From Pelobates cultripes (taxonomy: Eukaryota > Chordata > Amphibia > Anura > Pelobatidae), in assembly GCA_933207985.1 (NCBI GenBank), contig OW240916.1:135779802-135843801 (forward strand): DNA of 64,000 bases, written 5' to 3'. The number at the start of each line of letters is the position of its first letter. Positions within the stretch are counted from its first letter, which is position 1. The translations under genes were made by a program, and so were the position numbers. Positions 54,164 through 64,000 of the stretch are shown in pieces. The notes beneath the pieces are model-generated. The model saw nothing but the letters and a program-made list of their open reading frames with translations, did not search any database and was not told the origin of the DNA.

Positions 54164-54302
54164 TCCTTTAACGCCAAACAAGCAAGAAACCTTGCTTAGT
54201 ATTTTCCTATGCAACTCCCTGCTTCTGTTAAGAAGGTACAAACAGTTTGTCAAATGTTTATTGCTGAGAATAGCCTAGACTGACTGACTTGATGTTGACA
54301 TA
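54164..54302 (-). repeat. Right arm of the 139-bp inverted repeat
   Basis: Near-identical inverse of 53048-53186, ending GTTGACATA. With the left arm it frames the Tc1 catalytic part in a TA-bordered inverted-repeat unit of about 1.25 kb. It follows a TAGTGGTCCTTTAA stretch that looks like a MITE terminus. Confidence 0.85.
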
Positions 54303-54716
54303 AGATCTCGTGAGGGAGTTGGACTGGCAAATGAAGCCTGGCAGCATCACAGTCTGCCAATGGAAACTTATGATGATGCATACCAGGACCAAGGTGTTTC
54401 ACATAAAAATATTTCTAGCTTGTTATCATGGATTTGACATAACTACCGCCTATAAATCTAACATTAATATTTCTTGTGTTTATATGATGCTCATGTCACC
54501 TACTCATCACTTGAGTAAGCAAGGACCCCAATACACAAACAAATACATGATCTGCTAATTCGTCCCCCGTGGACTTAATCTCATAGCAGCCAGTGATGGT
54601 ATTTACAGTCTACGACATCTAGTGTGCTAACCCACTGGCTTTAATTTTATTGTAAATACTAGGAAATAACCAGCAACTAAAATAACAACTTATTCATTTT
54701 TCTCCCAATTGTTTAG
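54303..54716 (+). other. End of second intron
   Basis: No element recognised; ends in a pyrimidine-rich acceptor TTCTCCCAATTGTTTAG at 54700-54716. Confidence 0.45.
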
Positions 54717-54834
54717 TGAAGGGAGCAATCTGACCCCAGCCCATCATTACTCAGATTTCCGATTTAAGACCTACGCTCCAATGGCGTTCCGATACTTCAG
54801 GGAACTTTTTGGTATCAAGCCTGATGATTACCTG
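54717..54834 (+). CDS. PIP5K1B: PIP5K1B, coding exon 3 (residues 68-107)
   Basis: The first base completes the split Ser codon, then [39 protein letters not shown]. The FRFKTYAP and [15 protein letters not shown] blocks belong to the N-lobe of phosphatidylinositol phosphate kinases. Borders: ATTGTTTAG/TGAAGG and TACCTG/GTAAGA; it leaves in phase 0. The reading frame runs on past the donor for a while, but the homology stops exactly at Leu107. Confidence 0.97.
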
Positions 54835-56463
54835 GTAAGACATTTCTATGTTTCTCACCAACATTTCAAAGTGGTGTATTTGTTTGAAAAGTGCACTTTG
54901 AATTATTATTGTCAGTGCTTTCAGTACATTCTCTTAAACTAGATTTCATAACCAGTTGTAAACAATGAGAAAGCTAATGTATGACGTCCAGCCAACACCA
55001 TTACGACCTAACTTCTTTACTACTTAAAAAACACACGTAATGTCCAAGTTGTTTTTGACAACCAGGGTTATTGTTATTCTGTGCTTTTGTGTAGATAAAA
55101 TCCCCTTTTATCACGTCCCAAGTAGTTTACACGTTGTCCTTTGTACTGGCTTGTTATTGAACAGGTTGTCAGAGAGCTGTTTGTATTAGCCCTCAGTATA
55201 TTTTTATGTTGACATATCCACTCCCAGAATATTTTTTTTCTCATTTAAACTAATGGAGCAGATATTCATTGTTCATTGATTTTCTTTTTACTTATTTTAC
55301 TTACTTTTACGTTTTGTTACATGCAGACATATTGGTGGCGATAGCTGTTGATATTAATAGATACTGTCTTTCAAGCCTTCTGACTAGTTCAGTTAAAGTA
55401 GCCCATCAGACAAATTATAATTGTGGGGGAAATTACTTGTTGACTATTAACAATGTAAAGGTGATCACAAACTCAGCATTTGGATACTACTTGACAACAC
55501 TTTTACCTTTATAGAAATGACAAAAACAGACCTTATACCTCACATGAAACACAATCATATGTTGACCAACCGAATGTTACTTCAGCGCCTGGGTTTCATG
55601 GTATATACTCCACCACACAAAACATATATGTCACCATAATAAAAAAGAAATCCTAAATCAGCTACTTATGTAACTTTTTATTTATTTATTTGTATTCACC
55701 AATATGACCTACATTTATTCTGAATAAAATGCCAGACAGAGTGACTAAACAAGTTCAAATCTTAAGCTAACCTAAATACCAACTGTACTATCAGACACCT
55801 GTAGGCCACCAATGCGGCTCTTTTGAAAAGGCCTTCAGACGGCTTTGGCATGATAACACAAGAAGTTTATATTTGGGGCGCTATTGTTAGAATTCTTCAC
55901 GAGTGCTTATTTAAACATTTAAATTGGCAACATAGACTTTGTGTCATTAAAACTGTTAGTGACAGAGTACATTGTACTTTGGCTATCACTAAGGGGTTAA
56001 AGATAGAACAATAAAATGTTATCTCTTAATGGATTTAGTGTACGTTTATACCTTTAATTCGCTCAACAATGTGTTAATTTTCATTGAACATTTTAATGAT
56101 TCTGCTACTATATTCTAATTAATATTTTTGCAAGTAGAAATACTGGTTATAATAATTGTTTCCACAGAAAGTTCTAATTAGATTTAAATGCCCTTGTGAA
56201 TGTTGCTGATTAAAATTTAATTGAGAACTCTTGTATTCTAATTGTAGTGTTTATGCAGTTCATCAGAAGAAATACCTCTTATGTGCACCCTTTAACCTTG
56301 ACCTGGAAATATTACAAAGGAAATTCAATCAGAATTGATTAGAAAGTATATTATTTATCAATATATGTTTTAGATGGTTTGGATATGAGTGGTACAGTGT
56401 CTTTTCTTCATAAACACTGCTGAATTACAGTTCTAAAACCACGAGAAACCCTTGCCGTGTACA
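54835..56463 (+). other. Third intron, first part
   Basis: Donor GTAAGA at 54835. No recognised element apart from an AAGGGGTTAA motif near 55991. Confidence 0.4.
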
Positions 56464-57041
56464 TTAAAGGAACACTACAGGGTCAGAAAACCAAATGTAT
56501 TCCTGACACTATATTGTTAAAACCACCATTTAGTCTCCCTGGTCCCCATTTGCCCCTCCCTAAATATAGTAATATCTTACTTCTTTTCAAGTCTGCAGCT
56601 GCTGGCTATGCCACTGATCTGCCTGCTTACAGCTGACATCATAAAAATGGATTCTATGAGCCAATCAAAATGCGTTCACATAGGATTGGCTGAGACTGTA
56701 AAGGAGACAGCTCAGGGGCAGAGCCAGCACTAGTCAAACACAGCCCTGGCCAATCAGCATCTCCTCATAGAGATGAATTGAATCAATCCATCTTTATGAA
56801 GAAAGTTTAGAGGGTGGAGACGCTGAATGGCAGTACTGCACAGTGTGCATCACGGCCCCAGGAAGCACCTCTAGCAATCATCTGAAGAGTGGCCAGTGGG
56901 GTTATCACTAGGCTGTAACGTAAACACTACATTTCTCTGGAAAGACAGTGTTTACTGCGAAAAGCCTGAAGGGAATGATACTACTCACCAGAATAAATGC
57001 AATAACATGCAGTTGTTCTGGTGATTATAGTGTCCCTTTAA
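56464..57041 (+). mobile_element. TTAA MITE (T2-like), complete
   Basis: Element 56468-57037 between TTAA at 56464-56467 and 57038-57041. Starts AGGAACACTACAGGG and ends GATTATAGTGTCCCT. Same subfamily as 50563-51145. Confidence 0.93.
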
Positions 57042-59990
57042 AGGCTGATTATGAGATACGTTCAGCAGTGCTGCACAAAGTTGAAGGGGGTTTGCTAAGC
57101 AGCTTAACAGTAGACTTTGCTGCAGTGGTTATATTGGCTTGAGTGTCACGACACTATCCCCTGGTTTTATGTTGAACCATTTATTAAAGTGTTTTGACAT
57201 TGGTGGAAAATCCCTGACACTCAGAGACAACTCCCTTCTCTGTCACATTTGTAATGCCCGTCAATGAACTATAAATATACTTTTTTTCAATTTTAGTGTG
57301 GTCCTATTGTTGTTTATAATAACCCAACCCCCACAGCACTATAAGCTAATCAATGTTGTGTGGGTTGGGTTATTAAAAAATACATAGTACAGGGCTGGAT
57401 GTATGAAATGAAGACTGCAGACTGAAATGGCAGCACTGTCACCGAAGAATAGGTCATATAAAATAATATTTAAGATGAAAATGTTAGCACTTTCATTGGA
57501 CTGGATAACAGACTCAGTTTAACATGAGTTAAATTGTAATAAAAACACAGACTCAGCGGTGACGTAAAGGAAAATACGGTATATTCTGTAGTATGGATTT
57601 ATTTATACTTGTCCATGCCAGTAATGGAAGACTGATGTGATAAGCCTATTTGAACTAATCCTATTTAAAATGAAAATGTAATATTTGTCGGATTGGGTGT
57701 GCAACAACAGATGATATAAGGCTTATTGTATACATTAAAATTGGAAGCTTCTCTTATAGCTTTACAAGCCTGCTGGGCAGACCAAATATTCTCTAACTAG
57801 GGTACAATGCTTAGTGACATTCCCTGCACATGAGTACATAGGCCCAATGTAATAATTAGCTGTATTTTGAAATGTATATATTGTTTGTTTCTCCCCATAT
57901 GAAAGCTTTGTTTTTGCAGAATTATACCAAATTGGAGGGGAAAATGTTTTTCAGCTAAAGTGTTAATTCAGCCACCATGACCAAGTCAATGATTTAAAGT
58001 CTGTATGTGCAGCGTTTCACTAGGAATCGATGCACATAAAGAATTTAACCCCTTTGCTGTTAGATTTGCAACTCCACCTCCGGCAGCATCATCGGGGCAT
58101 CATTAGTGAGTCTGGCAAAAGAGTCCCGGGCTGGCTAAAGTCAATTCTGTGCATTTTTCTATGTGCATATACTCATTCATTGGCACAGAGTGCCTGGCTG
58201 ACACTCTCGGCCAATGAATGAGCATCAGAATCAGCATACAGAGTCGGCAGCTCTGCAGACGCCAGATGTTGTTAGCCTGCTGTAGAGTGGCCCCATTGCA
58301 GGCATGGCTTAGGTAATAGGATAAACCGCGGCAAAGCAGTTTGCCTGATTACCAGGGAACGGCACCAGGGTACTGCTGGCATCAGCGGGCTGTAGTGGAT
58401 ATGCTGCTTGGAGTAATCCTAAACCAAATACAGCTCATACATGTTTTTTTTTCCTGACTCACTAATAGTAGATTGTTCATTTTCTTAAAAATGGCTCTGA
58501 TCACATATTTTATTTGCTTTTTCATTTTGCAAAGTCTATGTATTGATACATTTGAAATCAGACCGTCATTTTTGTGTATCACCATTAAATAAAAGATGTG
58601 TAGCTTCTCTGGAATTTCTGTGGGCATGCCACTGACTTTTATTTGCCACAAGTGGAATGCTCGGAGCTAATCTGCTGAACACTGGAAATCCAAAGTTCTG
58701 ATTGGTAGCATCACATGTTATCATGAGCCAGTTGTTCCATCAGTAACTGTCTCTAGGAATGTACACACTGTGATTTAATTGCCAGCTGTCAACTTCTAAA
58801 ATTAGCTACAAAGTAATATTGTTGGATAAGCTTTTCAAATTATTTACTATTTGTGTATATACTTTTAATACATATCTTTTTTAAATATCAAATATATTAT
58901 TATATACCATATAATTTCAAATTAAAATATTTTTATAATATGAAATCATTTTGAAAAGTTCAAAACAAAATATTAAATCGAGCCTTCCTCCTTCGGCAAT
59001 CCAAATGTTTTGTATGTTGCGAGCATGACCCAGTCAAATCACAGATGGGAGCTGTGTCGTGGATTTCTGTGGACACAGCGCTATTCCCTGACAGTTTGGA
59101 TCTTTGTACACACATGCACTTGAGCAATTAGCATAATGTAAGCCTGCTAATAAAATCATTCAAACATTGTATGGAAATATTGCAGCAAATGATGCAAAGC
59201 CTGAATTTAGTAAGCAGCATCTCTTTAACAATTGTCATTGACTCATTACAGTTCAATGGAAAAATTCACGGAATGGAAATCAAGTGTATTTATGGTTGAA
59301 TTTAGAGGAACACTAATTGTTTACGTTTATACTCGTTATTGTAGATTGTTTCAGGTAATACATTTTTTAAATAATGTATGACTTTTCTTTTGAAGATTGT
59401 CAGTATAATCTATATGTTATCTGAATATTAACATATCTTGGTCTTTATTCATTAATCAGGTAGTTGTGGCTAATTGAGAACTGATATACAAAAATAAGCC
59501 CCGCCTTCAAACTCCTCCTAATCGACAGCAACAACCATAGTACACATCATCTCCAATACATACAACAAAAACCAAAGAAAAGAGTTACTTGCGCACTATA
59601 CCAAATCCCTATGCACATTTAAATAACTGGAGATTTTGGTATCACTCCAGTGGCTACCTGAGTGTAAGCTTACCTTCCACGTCAATTGAGAACTGTTTTG
59701 AGAATGTTTGTGCATAGATACAAAAGTAGTTAGATGAATCATCCAACGCTGCTATACTGTTTTTAGTTGTCAGTTAATCACAATTCAATGTTTAGTGAAT
59801 AAAACTCAGAGACAGTGAGAGCCCATTAATGTATGCTTTATATTTTCTTTTTTCTACACCTAGAACTGCACAGAACTCACCAAGGACACATAATGAAAGC
59901 AACCATCATTTCACACTGTCTATATGTGACCTTTGTGCATCTGTGTTGGTATCTGCTCAGTTAACATAATCATTGCCTCTATTATTTTAG
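57042..59990 (+). other. Third intron, rest
   Basis: Contains a worn MITE-like segment with right-end relic TGCTTGGAGTAATCCT (about 58408-58423), a 20-base hairpin ACTCATTCATTGGC/GCCAATGAATGAG near 58170-58222, and a GC-richer repeat-like block at 59490-59690. No gene. The acceptor is CTCTATTATTTTAG at 59977-59990. Confidence 0.4.
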
Positions 59991-60143
59991 TATTCACTCT
60001 GCAACGAGCCCTTGATTGAATTGTCCAACCCAGGCGCAAGTGGCTCCATGTTCTTCGTAACCAGCGATGATGAATTTATCATCAAAACTGTTCAGAACAA
60101 AGAAGCCGAATTTCTTCAGAAGCTTCTGCCAGGTTACTATATG
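59991..60143 (+). CDS. PIP5K1B: PIP5K1B, coding exon 4 (residues 108-158)
   Basis: The exon encodes the ATP-binding part of the kinase: [34 protein letters not shown] and [14 protein letters not shown]. The glycine loop GASGS is at residues 122-126 and the nucleotide-binding Lys of FIIKTV is residue 139. Borders are ATTATTTTAG/TATTC and TATATG/GTGAGT, both phase 0. It is 153 bases, 51 codons. All residues expected for catalysis in this region are intact. Confidence 0.97.
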
Positions 60144-60568
60144 GTGAGTGTGAGTAATGTCAATGTTCATGAATTGTCCACATGTATATTGAAAGACACA
60201 TTGGATTTGATTCTAAAATGAGTCTCTATGACAATTCACTAATGGAGATAATTTATGTGTTTATGTAAAACAAATAAAGTAGTAGGTATTTTATTATCAA
60301 TTTCATAAACTAAAATGAGGTTTATGTAAAATTAATAATCTATCTAGATAAAGCGCTACTGGAAATATTACAACCTGGTTTGTGGAGCAGGTGTGTACCC
60401 TTCTAGGTACCGTAATTAAAATACTCAGACATATTACATAAGCTCTTAATTTACCCAACATTTGATCTTAACTGAAGATAACTCAGTGTCCACTTCATCA
60501 TGCATGCCTGTACCTGCCTGTACACTTGCTTGTTAAAGGAATTATATATTTATATATATATACTTATA

Positions 60569-60615
<47 letters not shown>

Positions 60616-61449
60616 TCATTTATTTATTTGAATCTTTATTAGTATTATTTTTTTTAACATTGAGGGTTCCTTTTTATGTTCCAATTACTGGGCCTCCCTC
60701 CATTTCAACAGTGAAAGTTTTATTCCAGCACAGGAGCACCATAGCGCTGTACATGGGTATAATTGACACAAATAACAAGTCAAAAGATACAGTACATCTG
60801 AGAAAACACACAATTTAATAAACAAATACAGGAGTTGAGGGCCCTATTGTCATTGGAACTTTCTTGATGTTCTTCTAAATGTTATAGTTTTTACTTAAAT
60901 CACACAATAATCAGAAATGATCTATAGGTGATATATAACACTGTAAAAACTCCCTATAGGTTTTGATGGTTGTTTTTAAACTTGTTCTGCAGGTTTAGAT
61001 TTTATAAAAAGGATACATCTAGGTAATGTTGGGATTCATGGCTACATACTGTATCACCAAAATAGCCATTCCTTTTTCCTTTCATAGTAGTACAGCGAAA
61101 AACCTGAGCTGGTTATCAAAGCACAAAATCTGGTTAAATGCTGACATCAAATGGCCTTTAATGCCATTTTTACTCAGGCCTTTAATGCCATTTTTACTCA
61201 GGCCTTTGATGCAATTTTTACAAGGGTTTGATAATTATGATGCAGTTCTAAGATGGACATCTTTACACTTAACATCTGTCAGATCTTTGATAATTACAAC
61301 TAAACTTACTATAGATTGGTTAGCAATCAATGCAAATCTGCTGGAAATGTTGGTTTAAATTTACAGGTAAAGAGACTTCTTTTGACATATTCCCTTTAAT
61401 TTCACATTCTTCCTCATTTTGTTTATATCTATGTTGTTTTTTCTTCTAG
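60144..61449 (+). other. Fourth intron
   Basis: Donor GTGAGT at 60144, acceptor TTTTTTCTTCTAG at 61437-61449. It holds an AT/TATATA microsatellite (about 60541-60612) and a short triplication of GCCTTTAATGCCATTTTTAC (about 61152-61219). Confidence 0.5.
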
Positions 61450-61749
61450 AATTTGAATCAGAATCCTTGGACACTTTTGCCCAAGTTTTATGGACTTTAT
61501 TGTCATCAGTCTGGAGGTAAAAACACTAGGCTTGTTGTAATGAACAATGTTTTGCCACGATCGATGAGGATGCATTACAAATATGACCTGAAAGGCTCAA
61601 CATACAAACGCAGAGCATCACGGAAAGAACGTGAGAAATCATGCCCCACATACAAGGACCTGGATTTTCTACAAGACATGCGTGAAGGATTATACTTTGA
61701 TCCAGACACATACAGTGCATTGATGAAAACATTAGAAAGAGACTGCCGA
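61450..61749 (+). CDS. PIP5K1B: PIP5K1B, coding exon 5 (residues 159-258)
   Basis: Exactly 100 codons: [78 protein letters not shown] and [14 protein letters not shown] (204-208) is the signature of type I/II PIP kinases and follows the hinge region VVMNN. Borders are CTTCTAG/AATTTG and TGCCGA/GTAAGT, both phase 0. The next expected segment (SFKIMDYSLL) is not in the remaining 2.25 kb, so the gene continues outside the window. Residue 165 is Trp (TGG) where mammalian PIP5K1B has Arg as I recall it. Confidence 0.97.
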
Positions 61750-61798
61750 GTAAGTATATTATTTGTCACTTGGGTGTCTTAACTTTATCAATGTTTAC

Positions 61799-62348
61799 TT
61801 AAAGGGACACTATAATCATTCAAAGAATCTTAGGTTAATTAAGCAGTTTTGGTGTATAGGTCATGCCCCTGTAGTTTCACTGTTCAATTCTCTGTCATTT
61901 AGGAGTTAAATTACCTTGTTTATACAGCCCTATTCACACCTCCCTGCATGTGACTTGAACATCCTTCCTAAACTTCCTGTAAAGAGTCAGCTAATGTTTT
62001 TACTTCCGTTATTGCAAATTCTGTTTAATTTAGAATTTCTTATCTCATGCTCTGCTAATAGCTTGCTAGACCCTTCAGGAGCATCCTATATGTAATTAAA
62101 GTTCCATTTACAGAGCAGGAGATAAAAACATTTAAAGTACATTTCATTTGATTGAAAACGAAACCATTTTGTTTTCATGCAGGCTTTGTCAGTCACAGCC
62201 AGGGGCGGTGTGGCTACGGCTGCATAAACAGAAACAAAAGTGATTCAACTCTTACATGGCAGAGAGTTGAACAGTGAAACTTCAGATGCATGATCTAAAA
62301 CTGCTTCATTAAGCTAAAGTTCCTTTGGTGGCTATAGCGTCCCTTTAA
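61799..62348. mobile_element. TTAA MITE (T2-like), complete
   Basis: Element 61803-62344 between TTAA at 61799-61802 and 62345-62348. Starts AGGGACACTATAATC and ends GGCTATAGCGTCCCT. Same subfamily as 2906-3375; long inner inverted similarity around TTATCTC..GAGATAA. Confidence 0.92.
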
Positions 62349-62871
62349 ATATTTGCAAGGGATAGCCATTAAAATAAACAACATCGGTCTGTAGTCCTTC
62401 ACCGCTTCTCACATGCCGTAAAAAAATTCATTTCTTAAAATTATTGTGGCACAAAGAAATAAAATATCAGTTGAGGAAGGGGTATTCCTAAATGGTCATG
62501 TTGACCCAAAATTAATCAGGCAGTGGGAATTGGTAACCGTATTTCTCCTATTGTATTAAATAGTGTACCTGTCATGAAATGATCACATGATGGCACAGTG
62601 CATACAATCTAATTCCATCAGTGCACCCCAGAATTAGACAAGTACAATAATAAACTACTGACAGAATATACAATCATATCAAGTATCATTTCTCATTTAA
62701 GGCAAGAGTAGCTGAAGTGAAAGCATTACTTACATTTTTTCAGTTCAGCTATTTTGACCTTAAATTTAAAATTCACTTTGAATTCTCACTAAAGCAAATA
62801 AAGATGTCTATTCTGTGAACCGGGTATTTTCTATTTTGTTGCTTGGCTTGTAGACATGAGATATCTGTTAA
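62349..62871 (+). other. Intronic stretch
   Basis: No element recognised up to the target site of the LINE end. Confidence 0.4.
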
Positions 62872-63617
62872 TATTCACCGTGGTGACTAACGGGCACAAC
62901 ATAAGGGATCGTGGCGCGACTCCCCACCCACACAGAGGGAACACTCCTTCAACACTAGATTACCCATGAAAGGCAGGGAATACACACAGACTACGAGAAA
63001 CGAACTTGGAAGACACCGGCGCTTTCAACCCCCAACAACAAGCAAAATAGCACATCATTGACACTTATGATACTCGCTCACAGCAGATGCCGAAGCGGGA
63101 GGGAGGTAACCCCCTCATCCCTACCCCCCCCTCCCCCCTCCCCCCTCTCCCCTCCTACCCTACCCACCCCCTTATACCCGACCCCCTAGAACAACACATT
63201 ACCCATCACTACCAATAAGGCAGCGATAGACACTCATGGTAACGCTGACTACCACAGACTGAGACATTACACTGGGAGGTTCCGAGGGTAACTTATAACA
63301 ATTACGAGAGGGGACAAATACCAATTACCAAAGCTGACCTATAGCTCATACCCGCCCCGTACACGTGAAGGAAGGGTACGGAAAGGTGTTCCCTAGATAC
63401 TTAAGCATACCTCGACACACAACATACAGTCTGTTTATGTACTTAAACTACCTTATTCACTGTAACTAAAAACGTACGGTTTAAGAATTGTACCCAAATG
63501 GCTCCTGTCACATGTTATATTTCATTATCATTATTTGCATGGAGGCCTGCGTGCCTCACTTTCCCCTTGTCTTATTTCAATAAAACAGATTTACAAAAAA
63601 AATATTCACCGTGGTGA
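62870..63617 (+). mobile_element. 5'-truncated LINE 3' end with target duplication
   Basis: The insert is about 62887-63602. It ends CAATAAAACAGATTTAC followed by A8, a polyadenylation signal and poly(A) tail. It is flanked by an exact duplication TATTCACCGTGGTGA (62872-62886 and 63603-63617), extended by AA on the left. No ORF remains, so it is mostly 3' UTR, with a C-rich run (about 63121-63160). The tail resembles the 3' end of the L1-like LINE. Confidence 0.88.
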
Positions 63618-64000
63618 TAAATATGCGGTGTACTCTTTGTGCCCAGCAGGGCACAGCTCTCTGTACGACTATGCACATTACATTGGTATCGTCAGGTAAA
63701 GAAGCGGAAGTAATGAGCAATATAACACACTGGCAGTCATAACTCATTGACATGTTTTCTGTCATTTAAAGGCACTTTAACAGCTTTGTCTTAGTGGAGT
63801 TGTTATAGTGCTTGCAGTCCTGCCCCCCTCTCCAAACTCTTTATTTCACAAAATAGATCAACACCTCCAAGCCCTCTTGGTATGAGAGCCAGGAAACTTT
63901 AAACCGGAACATCAGGACTTTACAGATATGTATTCCTAAGGTTAGAGTGTTCCTTTAATGCCACACTCCCCAACAGATTCAAACACATGAATATTGAGCT
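63618..64000 (+). other. Intronic stretch at window edge
   Basis: No next PIP5K1B exon or element boundary is recognised; a MITE-like AGAGTGTTCCTTTAA terminus lies at about 63945-63959, and TTAAAGGCACTTTAAC near 63767 may be its worn left end. Confidence 0.45.

Noticed and set aside
60144..60221. Extension of exon 4 frame past the donor to a stop at 60221
   Set aside because: A strong GTGAGT donor and exact end of homology after GYYM place the exon end at 60143.
61750..64000. Search for the next PIP5K1B exon
   Set aside because: No sequence encoding the expected FKIMDYSLL segment is seen in any frame.
1..64000. tRNA, rRNA, CRISPR or LTR retroelement
   Set aside because: No cloverleaf, rRNA-like block, regular repeat-spacer array or paired LTRs with gag/pol motifs were recognised by eye.

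Overview
The window reads as nuclear DNA of a vertebrate, most likely a frog (anuran amphibian). It has one conserved vertebrate gene split by long introns with GT/AG borders. The introns are packed with elements typical of frog genomes: TTAA-flanked T2/Kolobok-like MITEs, hAT elements, Tc1-like transposons, L1/Tx1-like and L2/CR1-like LINEs, and Penelope-like remnants. No bacterial operon, rRNA, tRNA or CRISPR was seen. The species cannot be named from the sequence alone.

The only host gene I can support is PIP5K1B (type I phosphatidylinositol-4-phosphate 5-kinase beta), on the + strand. Five coding exons (18163-18234, 46286-46416, 54717-54834, 59991-60143, 61450-61749) join in frame with no stop to give the first 258 residues, covering the N-terminus, the ATP-binding glycine loop and the DLKGS motif. 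The rest of the kinase lies beyond the right edge. A likely non-coding 5' exon is at 16966-17044. The introns are about 28.1, 8.3, 5.2 and 1.3 kb.

Upstream part (1-16.9 kb): TTAA MITE fragments, CA/TG minisatellites, a near-full-length antisense L1/Tx1-like LINE (about 7.92-14.4 kb; ORF1 open, ORF2 broken by three frameshifts) and a hAT element with an 8-bp target duplication (14601-15579).

First large intron (18.2-46.3 kb): a palindromic MITE, a Penelope-like remnant with a hammerhead-like core (21.2 kb), a short hAT MITE, several TTAA elements, a second TG-rich hAT element (29755-30777), and an apparently intact antisense Tc1-like element of DD37E type (33320-34882) sitting in a chain of long palindromes. 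It also holds fragments of a hAT composite family and a Tc1 element whose middle is replaced by an L2-like LINE fragment (42041-45631).

Second intron (46.4-54.7 kb): a complete 2.26-kb hAT composite (47566-49826) with a nested TTAA MITE, another TTAA MITE, and a rearranged Tc1 copy framed by a 139-bp inverted repeat. The later introns carry more MITEs and, at 62887-63602, a 5'-truncated poly(A) LINE end with a target duplication. The transposon genes and the host gene do not form a pathway together; the elements are intronic passengers, and most coding ones are antisense to PIP5K1B.
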